A stretch of 64,000 bases of DNA from Hybos culiciformis (Eukaryota; Arthropoda; Insecta; Diptera; Hybotidae). The position numbers and the translations under genes were made by a program. Under the pieces are notes generated by a model. That model was not told the DNA's origin, did not search any database, and saw nothing but the letters and a program-made list of their open reading frames with translations. The stretch covers positions 12,351,922-12,415,921 of the forward strand of contig OZ023273.1 in the NCBI GenBank assembly GCA_964007475.1, in the 5' to 3' direction. Shown in pieces: positions 1 to 10,496 of this stretch (its first letter is position 1; every line of letters begins with the position of its first letter).

Positions 1-3000
1 TATAAAATTATTTAATTATATATTTTACATATAATTATAAATTTATACTTGCATTATGCATTTGTTCTTTAAAGGTTTTCCACTGAAAATGTACAAATGT
101 ACGAACTATTAGGTACGATTATATTATAGAAGTAATTAATTTATTATTGATTAGTAATTGCAATAATTATTTAATTAAAAATTTTGGCAAATACATAATA
201 TTTTTAACACATTTTCACATATTTTTTAAAATATTCTGAACACTGATCTAACTGCACTTTTATACAATTGAACTAAAATTTACAAAAAATTAATAAATCT
301 TCTAACCTGTCGTTTATATTGGAGGTTATCGAAAAATTGTAACTTCCCAAGGGTCTTGATGTCGATGAAAATTGTAATATGATATTGAAAAAACTAAAAA
401 AAAACATCTTCCGCCCCTGATTGTGACCAGGGTATCTTAAAATTAAAGTATCTTAAATTGAAGTAGCCAAAACGGGGCCCACACTTTATTTATGAGATAC
501 TATGTTCTATATCTTTTATTTTATTACGTAAATCTGAATATTACAAATTTTTATAAAATTTTCATTTAAAATAAAGAATTTCTCCTTGTGATTGTCAATA
601 TTATCCAGCTGTTATTTACGGTTAGTATTAAACTTTTAATCATAATGTAATTAAATAGAAAAACAAAAAAAAATTATTGTTGCAGTTTGAAAGAAAATAT
701 CGTTCGCATGATAGATTTTACATGGATTAAATATTTTGTGCCTTTACATTGTATTTTTGGATAAAATCATTTTATTTTGAATTTTTTTTTTCTGGAGTAA
801 ATTTATGCAGATGCATTAACAGATAGTGCAAATATAAAATAAGCTTAATACAGGAAAAATTAAGTGGAATAAAAACAATGTTATTAATAGGTTTTCGCGT
901 TGATACAGAATGGGTATATAGGATTAATAGTGAAACTAGCGTTTTTTTGTAAATAATGTATTGTTGGCTCGGGTAATGTAGTCTTATAAAATATCTGTTT
1001 TAATTCACCAGAATGAAACAATGTTTGAAAAGATTACAGACATTTTTTTTTTTAACTTATGAAATTTATACTCTATTTTTTCTTGTAAAGTCATTTCTTA
1101 AAGCATAAAAAACAGCTCTATATAATCTAATTTTTAGCTGACTAGCTTCATATTTTTTTTCTAGGAAATTAAAATTATAATATATTTGCAAAATTAACAT
1201 TATATATGTGTAAGAAGATTAAAATTTTTCATTATGTACATTTTGCATTTTTATTTATTTATTTTTTTTTTTCAAAACAAATAAACATGATGGGCACTTG
1301 ATGTCTATTTGTATTAAAGAGAGCAAACGCAAAACTGTAATTTTTTTTGATGTAAACACTGTGGTAATCTTAAAAAGTCTAACTTACATAAAAACACAGA
1401 AATAGTTCCAATGGTAAATAATAAAATAAGAATTTTTTTCAAATAAAGTGTATAATTCAAATTTATTCCATAAATTATTATAAATATACAATATAGTTTA
1501 AAATAATTTATTGCCATCAGTTTTTATGGTTTTTATAGTAAATTGAATTACACTCACTGCCAAATGATGAATATTTAAGAATACCGTAACAATTCACCGT
1601 CCATTATCTTAAAAAAAAAATTGCAGATTTCCCGCGCAAACTTTCTTCCAAAAATAGTTTAAGTCTTAACTGAACGATCTTAAATCTTTGCTGTTGCTTA
1701 TGAGCATGCATATTGTAAATTTAATATTTTTCTCATTTGAATTTTATACATCAAATTTGGATTTAAAAAGTTTTTCGTAAAATAAGTATTTTGGACATTG
1801 TACTTAATAGCTTGGCTTATTTTAACCCTACCGCATTTTGTCTTATAATTTTGAATTTATTTTTTGTGGATGAAGTTTTTTCTAGCTTCTAGCATAAGGG
1901 TTAAAAATACCAAAAGTTTCACAATCAAAGCAAAATTTTCAATTATTTTTAAGTAATTTTAGTTCTTATAAAAGTTGAAGAAGCATGATTGTATCTATGT
2001 ATAAAAAATTCGTCTAACAACAAAAAATAAAAATTTAATTTACATAAAGAAAACCCTTCGTCTGAATAATAGCTTTTATATTTAAATTTAAATTCAAATT
2101 GCAAATTGTTGATTTTTGAATAATTTTCCATATTGACCTTGGATAGGTACGAGCACATAGTGTAGAATTGTATAGATTCATATATGTAAAAACATGTATT
2201 TACATATTTTATAGTTAATTTATTTTTTCTAAATTATTAGCCAATTCACTCTTTTTAAATCCGAAATAAACAACATAAATTTCAACTAGAATTGAGTGAA
2301 AAATGTTTTATTGTATGTATAATTGTATATATAGAAAAAGTCATTATGCATGCTTAAGTGAATGTATGTTATTAACAGGATTATGTTTTTAAAGATCTAA
2401 GCAGAATACAACATTAAACTATAATAGATTATTTATCGGATTGCAGACTTCAAACTCATTTCAAATTAAACCAAACACACCAAATAAATATATCAAATAG
2501 AGTTATTGAGCATATTTTATCGTTATCATTGTTGCCCTTTTTTGGCAACAACCTTTTTTTTAGTTTTAATCTTTTAAATCGAAATTTTTCATCTATTTAC
2601 TTCATGTTTGTTTTTCAAGGAGGAATATATTTTTTTAAATTAAAAAATCAATTAGTCTTTTCGCGAATTATATAAACAAAAAAAAAACACTCCATCAGAT
2701 TTGATCCTTTGGATTTAAAGATTTTTATTTTCATCATTAAATTTTCTTTCATGTTATAAGAAAAGCTCTGAGATCAAAAACTTCAGTTTATATTTTCTAA
2801 AAATAAAAATTTTAATTTAATAATTTTTTATTTTTTTTTTCATGCTTAAAATTCGTTTGCTTCATTTAATGTTGATTAAGATTTCCCCAATGATTACATT
2901 ATTATTTTTAATGTATGAAATTATATACCTTTGAGTATACATAAAATAAATGTTATATAGTGAATAAAATACCAAAATATTATAAAAATAAAAGAGTTTG

Positions 3001-4320
3001 TTATAAAATATTTTGAATTTAATGTTAAGAATTGCATTATGTTGTTATTCTTTTTTCTTTTTTAATATTATTTTATACTCTTGTGAAAAACCATTTCTTC
3101 AAGACTTTGTTTTCCTGTAAAAGTAAAAAAAAATTAATCTCCGGTATCAATTGATTGATTAATAATAACATCTAAATCATAAAAATAATTCTATTTTCAA
3201 AACATTTTCGAAAAAAAAAGTCGAGCTTTATGCACATATGCGCAAATGAAAGCTTAATAAGTTCTAGAATTATAAAATTAATATTAATATATATTAATTA
3301 ATATGTTTTAAGTATTTTATATACATTTATAGAGTTTTTTAACTAATCTTTTTGAATCCAGCTTGAAATAAGGATTAAGATTTATCATTCACATATTTGT
3401 ACATAACCGCTGAAATAACTTTACAAGTACGGTTTTGCAATAAATTGTTATTAGAAAATCTCTAATGAGGGAATTCGAAACTCGTTTTTGATTATCAAAT
3501 CACTTTTCATTTTACTTTTTTTTTTAAAAACAGTTTCATTTATGACATTTCAAATAAATATTAAACTACCAAAATAAAGTTGATAGAATCGCATTCATAA
3601 AAAATTTCTATTGAACTGTAGTGTATTAAAGAATAATAATATGTGTATATATTTAAATGTACTAAATTTAGGACGTGTTAAAAACTTTATGTTCTATATA
3701 AAATTTAGGAGCATTATTTTAAGTACTTTGTGATGTGAAACAATTAAGTCTCCAAAGGGAATAATATGAATATAGTATTATATGTATTAAATTTATAAAT
3801 AAACTTGAAAAAAAAAAAATATTTATATATATATCAAGCAAAAGCTTATTATTATTTTTGTTATATTATGTATATATTTATAATAGATATTATAATGTAT
3901 GACTGTATTATATAAAACATAATGTATATGTTCAACGAAAAAATAATTTTCTAACAATGTAAATATATTAGTTTATTTGGCTCTGATATACTTTGTACAA
4001 AATTTTATATAAACTCGTGTCGCTCATAAAGCACGCATTTAACAGAACTTTGCCATTAGTTAATTAAAATTATTATATTTCTCATCTGTTAATTAAGGTT
4101 CACACACCTTTAAAAAAAAAGTTATATACATTTTTTTTTTTACATTAAAAATACACTTATTATTATTATTATTATAACCCTTGAATATAACAAACAAGAA
4201 TAATTCGCGCGTATTTTGGATTTTCTTATAGAGAATCAATAATGGTACAACATTTAATGCCCTTTTATTATAAAACTTATATACAAAAAATATATATTTT
4301 AATTTTGTGTTTTGTATGTT
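1..4320. other. AT-rich non-coding stretch
   Basis: No gene is recognisable. The stretch has A/T homopolymers, short chance frames and a small hairpin at about 2529-2552 (GTTGCC and GGCAAC around a T tract). At 418-480 there is a slightly GC-richer patch with two near-copies of a GTATCTTAAA-type motif, which may be a decayed repeat. A stop-free frame of 85 codons (2418-2675) has no early ATG, and its length is within chance for this composition. Confidence 0.6.
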
Positions 4321-4321
4321 A

Positions 4322-4376
4322 CAATGGGACACCATAGGCTTAGGTACTAAGGGGTCTGGCGGCACGCAGCTCTCTC
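4322..4376. other. GC-richer insertion-like patch, origin unknown
   Basis: About 55 bases are clearly GC-richer than the surroundings (core GGGGTCTGGCGGCACGCAGC). On the minus strand one frame gives a Pro-rich peptide (VPPDPLVPKPMVSHC) that runs on into AT-rich sequence to form a 90-codon frame ending at 4093. No domain is recognised. A fragment of a dispersed repeat or the decayed end of a mobile element is more likely than a gene. No flanking duplication or inverted repeat was found. Confidence 0.3.
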
Positions 4377-4380
4377 AATC

Positions 4381-6729
4381 TAATATTTATTACATATACA
4401 AGAGTGTGTTATCTTATTTTTATAATTATTCTTAGAGAAAGAACTTCATTAAAAAAGAGTTATTTAATTAACATATAATTGATTAAATATAAAAATTAAG
4501 GGGAATTTTTTATCACATTATTTATTAAGAAATTAGGATAAATTATGTTACTGTGCGATGTAATAATTTAAAAATAGTTAAATTCAATAATCTTATATTT
4601 CTGTGCAGAACAGCAACTAGTAAATATATTTATTGCATGTGAATCTAATTAAGGAATTATTTCTTTCCTGTACGTGTATACATTATATTTCATTGAACGT
4701 TAAATTTAAATAAAATAAAAAAAACAACAACAACAATATTATTGGTAAAATTAATAATAATAAATTATTTTTTATATTCATTTTCAGAATCTAACGGCCC
4801 CTTAATGTTTTTATACATACAAAATTAAGTTGAAATCTTTCTAACGCTTTAATAATTAAATTTTTCCTGATTTTGGAACAATAAAATAAATAAATATGGA
4901 GCATGCAAAAAACTAATAAAATACCATGATTTGAGAATATAAAAATACATTTCCTTGTTATTTCAGTGTTAAATTCTACAATTTTGTTAATCAATATTCT
5001 TATTTAAATATACATTTATATAGCTTTAATGTTTTTCTGTATATTATTTCAAGCTTTGAATGAGCTGCATAGCTAAGAGTTTATCAGTTGAGAGAAAATT
5101 TTATTTTAACATTGTTCGTAGTCACCAGAATTGTTTATTTGTTTGAATATCTATCACTAAAATATATAGATTTCCTTCTTATAACTTTAGAAATTCGAGT
5201 AGCATCATATTATGACTTTGGACGGGTTTTATGTAACAAAAAAAGGTTAAGGACCAAAGTTCTATAATTTTCAGTTATAAATTAAGATTTATAATTTTGT
5301 TTAAAAGTTATTATGTAATATATATATATTTTTATAGGTTGGATTATTTATATTTTATTTGATGTCATCGACTTTGAATTTAACTGCTTTTTAGACAGTA
5401 TCATTTATGTTTATTGATAACATTTTGAGATTATCCATAGTGTACATAGTTTACATATTATGTATGTGTACATACATTTATTTTTTTTGTAAGAAAAAAG
5501 ATAAAATCATGGTTCCATATAAATGTTTCCCTTCACTCATATACAGTACACACTAGATGTAGATATATTAAAAAAAACACAAAAACAAAAACACATTGGT
5601 GGTGAAATGCAAATTGTGTCCTATTTCGTTCATATTTTTTTTATTGAAAATTTGCAAATAAAAAAATAAAACAAAAAATTTTTTTTTTTTTTTAAATATG
5701 CAAATTTTATCTGACTCCTTGATATACTCTGAATATCCTTTCGTAAATAAATTTTTCTGTTAATTTTTTTTTTACTCGTTTTTCTTTTTTTTTTTTTTGC
5801 GAATTAAATATTCTAAAAGAGAATGAAAAAGAAATGAATGACCTGATTTAAATGATGAGTACTTTTTTTTTTTTTTTTTTCCTTCTTTGCTCTATTATTT
5901 TTATGTTTAAATAACTTCAGGCTATTTTTTGTTCATAAAAAACAAAAAAAAAATTGTATATATGAAAAAATAAAAAAAAATATAAAATTATTATATTTTA
6001 TGCAAAATATAAATTATTATAACTTTATTTCCATATTTAATTTAATTTGAAATATAAAAAAAAAAAAATATATAAAAAAAAATTAAAGGAAATATTTGAA
6101 TATGCAAAGTTACCTTTGAATTATATGAACAAAAATTATTAAATAAAAACTGTAACCATAGTCGAAACCAGTCAAACGTAAGCAAAAGCACTGTTTTTTT
6201 GTGTATTATTTTTTTTTAAATATCTTTCAGAGGAAAAGAACATTCAATTTTTAGTTTTTTTTCATCATCTTTTCTCTAGATACACCTTCAAAGAAAGATT
6301 ATAATTTTTTTAATTTTTTTTTATTTTTTTATTTAATAGCAATGTGAGGGGTTTTATATTATTATCTATTTTTAAAAGTATACTTTGAAATTAATATAAT
6401 ATGAAAGACCTTATGTGTGACATGATTTGAAGAAATGCACTCATTTTATTCTCACAAGAAGAATGTAACGAGAAATGAATAAAGTTTTTTTTTTTTTTGC
6501 ACGCTGTTTGAAAACAAAAATAAATATATAAAATAAAAAATAAAATAAATATTTGCCTTTTTGTAGAACAAAAATTAATATAAAAATTCAAATTATTTTC
6601 TGTTTGACATTTTTAGTTTTTTTTTTTTAATAATTAAAATAAAATTGAATAGAATTTCAATTACAGAAAAACAAAAAAAAAATGATAATACGAATAGATT
6701 TTTTTTTATGAAAATGTAATTAAAGAAAA
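4381..6729. other. AT-rich non-coding stretch
   Basis: Long A and T tracts (for example around 5670-5700, 5780-5880 and 6050-6080) and short hydrophobic chance frames. I see no gene, RNA gene or repeat with defined ends. Confidence 0.6.
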
Positions 6730-6821
6730 CTATATACCAGGGGTGGCCAGACTTTATCCCAACAGGAGCCGAAGTTACAAAAATCAGAATTGTCGAGAGC
6801 CGCAATTAGAAATTGTTTTAA

Positions 6822-7048
6822 ATATCGTCGGTCTCATGCAAAAATCAAGAAACTGCAAAAACATAGTTTTGAGAAAGTTGAATTTGGATTTTTTTTTCTT
6901 TTTTTTTAGTACGTTTTGGTACTTTCGGGGAAATAGAAATAGTCTTGCGGATAATTTATGAGCTTTCGACTTCTAACTTTGAACATATTAAAATTTTAGT
7001 TTTTTATAATTTTTCTACAATATAAGAAGAAAACGAGACCGACGATAT
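6822..7048. repeat. 14-bp perfect inverted repeat inside the hAT-like element
   Basis: ATATCGTCGGTCTC at 6822-6835 is repeated in inverse orientation at 7035-7048, 199 bp apart. The outer bases are TA on both sides, so this could be a third small TA-flanked insertion or an internal stem of the host element. The two cannot be told apart from one copy. Confidence 0.55.
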
Positions 7049-7089
7049 GTAAACTGTCTTTATTGCCATTTTCATTTATCTTTATAGTA

Positions 7090-7518
7090 GAGATATGGTC
7101 AACGTAATTCACTCGCGTACACGCGCATATACGCACGTAAAAAAACTGGTTTTTTTTTACCTGTTACGTTCAACGCCGTTCACTTGCGAAAAATAAATAT
7201 AATAAAAATTCTAATTTTAAATATTTTGAGGAATTCGCAATAAATATTATAATATATATAATTTAACTATATTTTACAAAATTATTACAAAATTAAAATT
7301 TTATTTATTTATTTTTTTTTGGTTCAAAATAAAAAATTTTTTCCATAGCAACAAAATAAATAATAACAATACAAAAGTTTTGACAAAAGTTAAAATATTT
7401 GAACTTTTACGTGCGTAAGCTACGTTTTACGTCGTTGCTTATAACATCTCTCATACATTTTCATACAATTTGATTTTTTACGTGCGTACACGCGCGTGAA
7501 TTGCGTTCACCATATCTC
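7090..7518. mobile_element. MITE-like element nested in the hAT-like element, TA-flanked
   Basis: The left arm starts GAGATATGGTCAACGTAATT and the right arm ends with its imperfect inverse (ACCATATCTC). Similarity runs about 45-55 bases, ending in the ACGCACGTAAAAAA motif on both sides. TA dinucleotides flank both ends (7088-7089 and 7519-7520), which fits a TA-targeting superfamily such as Tc1/mariner. Subterminal ACGTGCGTA motifs recur near 7130, 7408 and 7476. The 429-bp element has no coding potential. The nesting shows it inserted after the hAT-like copy. Confidence 0.75.
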
Positions 7519-7733
7519 TAGTAATTTATTTAAAAAAAATCCCATGTATGTTTATTTATAAAGAAAAATTATAATGACAACCAATACATTACATAAGAAA
7601 ACGGTTTTTTAAATAGTATTTTTTAAAAACAATTTTTAACAATATTTTTTCAAACGTGGCTAGAGCCGCAGTGAAGAAGAACGAGAGCCGCATGCGGCTC
7701 GCGAGCCGCAGTTTGGCCAAGTATGCTATATAC

Positions 7734-8741
7734 AGTGTGTTTATAAGTCTATTATACTATATTTAAAGCTTTGAAATATGTAAGAGGCAAATAAGGACAT
7801 TTTGTTTACTTTTTTTAATTGGAAAGTTGTCAATTTATCTAATTGGTGGAATATTCAGTTTTCCGGAATTTTTATTTTTCTCTTTAATATTCCACTTAAG
7901 TCAGAATACTATATTTATAAAATTATTTTTAAGATACTTTTTTAAACTAGGTTTCTTTTTTTAACAAAGGTGTCATGTTTTCATAATTTTAATTAAAATG
8001 CGATACATAAAAGTTATAATATATACAGGCATAGCGATGTTTTTCAAGTATTTTCAAAGTTTTGATTCTTCTGCCATTCATATTTAAATTTAAACTATTG
8101 CCTGTTACAGAGGACAATTTATAATGAATATTTATTTAAATCACAAACACTAATGGAAAAATATATACTACAAAATTATAAAGTGAAGATCACGTACATT
8201 TGAATGTATGTTCTGTTAAACTGCAATTTATAAATAATAAATAATCGGATTAACTGGGCTTATGTGAACATCGATGTAATTTTTTTTATTTTTTTTTTTT
8301 CAATTGTTTAACGAAGAATATACATACATATACATATTATATGTATTAATTTTAATTTGTGAAAAAAAAAAATAATAATAATAATAAAAAAAAGCTTCAT
8401 TTTCGAATAAAATAAAAAAAAAAATGATACGATATATATGTATATGTATAAAGAAATTATATCATCATAAAGAAGAAAGATTTTACACACATTTCCCTTT
8501 GGGACTCACTTAGGAAAATTGTATCCTTTTACAGAATATCTGAATGGACTTGAATTTAATATTTCATATATCTGCAGTCATTTTTTAATAGCTTCTGGCC
8601 TTTTTTTTTTTTTTTTATCTCATGTAATATTAAATTTATTATTTCTGTTTTCTTAAATAAAGCTAAGTACATGTATACATATTTTCAGATAATAAAAATT
8701 TTTATTATTTAAAATTTAACTTCTTGGAATTCAACCAATTA
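7734..8741. other. AT-rich stretch; possible 3' untranslated side of a minus-strand exon
   Basis: Nothing is recognisable except an AAT microsatellite near 8371-8386 and T tracts. If the minus-strand exon candidate at 8742-8825 is real, its 3' untranslated region would lie here. Several AATAAA-like signals exist on that strand, but they are uninformative at this base composition. Confidence 0.5.
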
Positions 8742-8825
8742 TTATTTATATAATCTGTAATCTTTATTAGCACGAGCTTTAGATTTATTTTTTTCATCAT
8801 CTTGAGGCATATCATCGTCGTAATT
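8742..8825 (-). CDS. Candidate terminal coding exon, unrecognised protein (partial)
   Basis: On the minus strand 27 codons read from N-Y-D-D-D through M-P-Q-D-D-E, then K-N-K-S-K-A-R-A-N-K, to D-Y-R-L-Y-K and a TAA stop. The charged composition, with GAT/GAC, GCT and CGT codons, is unlike the F/I/N/K background. An in-frame TAG lies directly upstream, so the frame needs a splice acceptor ending in that AG. A second AG (TTATTTCAG) sits 12 bases further upstream, but using it would keep the stop in frame. The upstream pyrimidine tract is weak. No domain or homologue is recognised, and no upstream exon could be linked. It may be the end of a gene running leftward, or chance. Confidence 0.25.
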   Translation of the reverse strand, partial: NYDDDMPQDDEKNKSKARANKDYRLYK

Positions 8826-8828
8826 CTA

Positions 8829-9467
8829 CTCACATACCTGAAATAACGTCATATAAGCAATATTTGTGTAAATAACTAATAATAAATACATATAGGTATA
8901 TACATAAAAGTCCAATTTAAGAAATTAGTTATCAGTAAATGCATCCTCAAAAAATTATAGATGTTCCATACATTTGAAAATATTAAGTGTTTTCATTTTC
9001 AATAAAAAACATTTGCAAATTGGCAGAAAATTGTAAATGTCATTTGCAATCTTTTAAACATTCTTCGGTGTAGTTATAACAGCCATCATAATTAATAATT
9101 TTTATAAGTGTTCGTTGTAATAAATATTGCACAAATTTCCAAAAACAACATTAAATGCATGTGAAAATTACAAATTAGTCAATATCTTAGACGAAGTGAG
9201 GACGGCTAAAAAAAAAATTTCCTATTTTTTATCCAACACCGGCCCTTACAAAAAAAAACTATTTGACGTATAGAAACTATTAAAAACATCATAAAGGTAA
9301 AAAAAATGGGTTGCTGTTACATCTCTAGTCTAAACATACAAACGAAAGGAATACAATATACACTAGTATTCGTGTCATCTTGAACAAGGTAGTGTAATTT
9401 TCGGGGTATTCATAATAGCGATAATAATTATATGAATAATATTATATGAAAATTATTTGTACTCTTG
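8829..9467. other. AT-rich non-coding stretch
   Basis: No gene is seen. A mildly GC-richer patch at 9188-9260 (around ACACCGGCCC) may be a repeat remnant, but it has no definable ends. Confidence 0.5.
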
Positions 9468-10050
9468 TACACTGACAGAAATTTTTTTTTGAATTCATTT
9501 GCGACCAATATATTTTTTTTGGAGAAACAATAATTCTGTTTCAAGAACATTTTTTTTTTTCAGAGAATGAAAAATATTTTTCCAAAAAAGAGTTTCCCTT
9601 GCCTTAACATTATGTTTATTCCTGCAACAGAATTTATGTTTTGGTAAATAATTTCCTTAATTTTTTTGTTTTTTTTTGTAGATTCTTTGACTCAAATAGA
9701 ATTAAAATGATGACTTTAATTTACTGGAACAAAATTTTTTTTACAAAAACTATCTATTTTTTGGGTCAAAAGAATTTAATTCCATAACATTGCGGTAAAA
9801 GAAATTATTTTCTCTTAATAAAATTTCTTTTTCCTTAAAAGAGTATTATTTTAAGATTCTTGGAACAAACTACTGTTAGTTGCAGGAAAAGTATGATCGG
9901 TTTCAAATAAAGTATTTGATATGTGCACACACTGTGTGTTTCAACACATACATTGTGTTCGCACTGTGTGTGTTAATACAAACATTTTTTAGTAACTGTG
10001 TCTGTGTGGTAGTTTTAATAGATACCGAACTTATATTTTCTATTTAATAC

Positions 10051-10066
10051 ATTGTTGTATATTACT
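10051..10066 (+). repeat. Left copy of a 16-bp target duplication (SINE)
   Basis: ATTGTTGTATATTACT here matches ATTGTTGCATATTACT at 10450-10465 in 15 of 16 positions. The pair exactly brackets the 5S-like SINE. The length fits LINE-mediated retroposition. Confidence 0.65.
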
Positions 10067-10070
10067 GACA

Positions 10071-10153
10071 TAGCTCAGTGGAAGACTCTACATCACATTG
10101 AACACAGAAGGTTAAGCAACATCTCGTAGTGATAGAACTTAGATGGATGACCA
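10071..10153 (+). promoter_or_regulatory. RNA polymerase III internal promoter-like region (tRNA A box plus 5S box A/C)
   Basis: TAGCTCAGTGG (10071-10081) fits the tRNA A-box consensus. GGTTAAGCAAC (10110-10120) and ACTTAGATGGATGACC (10137-10152) fit the 5S box A and box C. The intermediate element between them is diverged. There is no run of T within the head that would act as a terminator. Activity is inferred only from motif likeness. Confidence 0.55.
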
Positions 10154-10155
10154 TA

Positions 10156-10285
10156 AACAAATAAAAAAAAAACAATATATAAAAAGAAAGCGAAAAAAAA
10201 AAAAAAAAAAACAACAAAAAAACAACAAAAAAAAAACAAAAAAAAAACAAAAAAAAAAAAACAAAAACAAAAAAAAAAAAAAAAA
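10156..10285 (+). repeat. A-rich tract following the 5S-like head
   Basis: About 130 bases are almost pure A, interrupted by single C, G or T bases (runs of A5-A18 separated by C). It is placed directly after the 5S-like module, as expected for a poly(A)-derived region that has expanded and mutated. Confidence 0.8.
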
Positions 10286-10290
10286 GCAAC

Positions 10291-10440
10291 AAAGTTGATT
10301 GTGGCAAAAATATATATGATTGCGGTAATAGTTAGCATGATTTTGCCACAACCAATAAATTGATTTTGGTAAAAATATATATTATTACAGTAAACGCTAA
10401 CGTGAGGTTGCCACAACCATAAGTTGATTTCGGCAACCAT
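10291..10440 (+). repeat. Tandem repeat, period about 65 bp, 2.3 copies
   Basis: Units begin at 10291, 10355 and 10420 with AAGTTGATT-like words. The first two units share GGCAAAAATATATAT-type and TTGCCACAACCA segments. The third copy is truncated. Together they form the tail of the SINE, between the A-rich tract and the right target duplication. Confidence 0.7.
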
Positions 10441-10496
10441 CAAATTTCTATTGTTGCATATTACTATTACGGTAATAGATCTCTTCTCTCAGTGTA

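Larger units (their letters stand above)
6738..7725. mobile_element. Non-autonomous hAT-like DNA transposon, degenerate
   Basis: The left end CAGGGGTGGCCAGACT and the right end AGTTTGGCCAAGTATG are imperfect terminal inverted repeats (11 of 16 positions). The element is flanked on both sides by CTATATAC (6730-6737 and 7726-7733), a perfect 8-bp direct repeat, which is the target duplication size of the hAT superfamily. Subterminal GAGCCGC-type motifs occur near both ends, and the right end holds a perfect 16-bp palindrome GAGCCGCATGCGGCTC (7685-7700), as in hAT subterminal transposase-binding repeats. There is no transposase reading frame, and the 72-codon frame near the left end is non-coding. 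A second element is inserted inside it (7090-7518). Confidence 0.85.
10067..10449 (+). mobile_element. 5S rRNA-derived SINE (SINE3-like) retroposon
   Basis: The 383-bp unit starts GACATAGCTCAGTGG right after one copy of a 16-bp direct repeat and ends right before the other. Positions 10090-10153 resemble the internal half of 5S rRNA. GGTTAAGCAAC corresponds to box A, and AACTTAGATGGATGACC to box C. An ungapped comparison with the insect 5S consensus as I recall it (from TTAAGC to GACC) matches about 29 of 41 positions, with the box spacing kept. Upstream, TAGCTCAGTGG also fits a tRNA A box. An A-rich tract and a tail of 65-bp tandem repeats follow. It has no coding capacity, and the hydrophobic poly-Phe frames on the opposite strand are artefacts. 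Confidence 0.7.
9470..10494. mobile_element. Possible TA-flanked DNA element with short TIRs, host of a SINE
   Basis: CACTGACAGAAA at the left and the inverse-like TCTCTCAGTG at the right form short inverted ends, each bordered by TA (9468-9469 and 10495-10496). The interior left half is T/A-rich with repeated TTCC/AACA-type words and a GTGTGT/ACACAC-rich patch at 9920-9995. It has no reading frame. Inverted ends this short could arise by chance. The boundary matters mainly because the SINE at 10067-10449 lies inside. Confidence 0.35.

Noticed and set aside
2418..2675. 85-codon stop-free plus frame with several membrane-like segments
   Set aside because: No early ATG. At a stop frequency near 0.095 per codon, two or three such frames are expected by chance in 64 kb on two strands.
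4791..4994. 67-codon minus-strand ATG frame with a hydrophobic middle and a K-A-L-E-R-F-Q-L-N-F stretch
   Set aside because: Mildly protein-like, but the length is within chance and there is no supporting context or known motif.
6743..6961. 72-codon plus frame starting M-A-R-L-Y-P-N-R-S
   Set aside because: It lies within the left end of the hAT-like non-autonomous element and resembles no transposase.
10062..10443. Three overlapping 70-116-codon minus-strand frames, Phe-rich
   Set aside because: They are translations of the SINE's A-rich tract and tandem tail; the poly-Phe/Cys content is purely homopolymer-derived.
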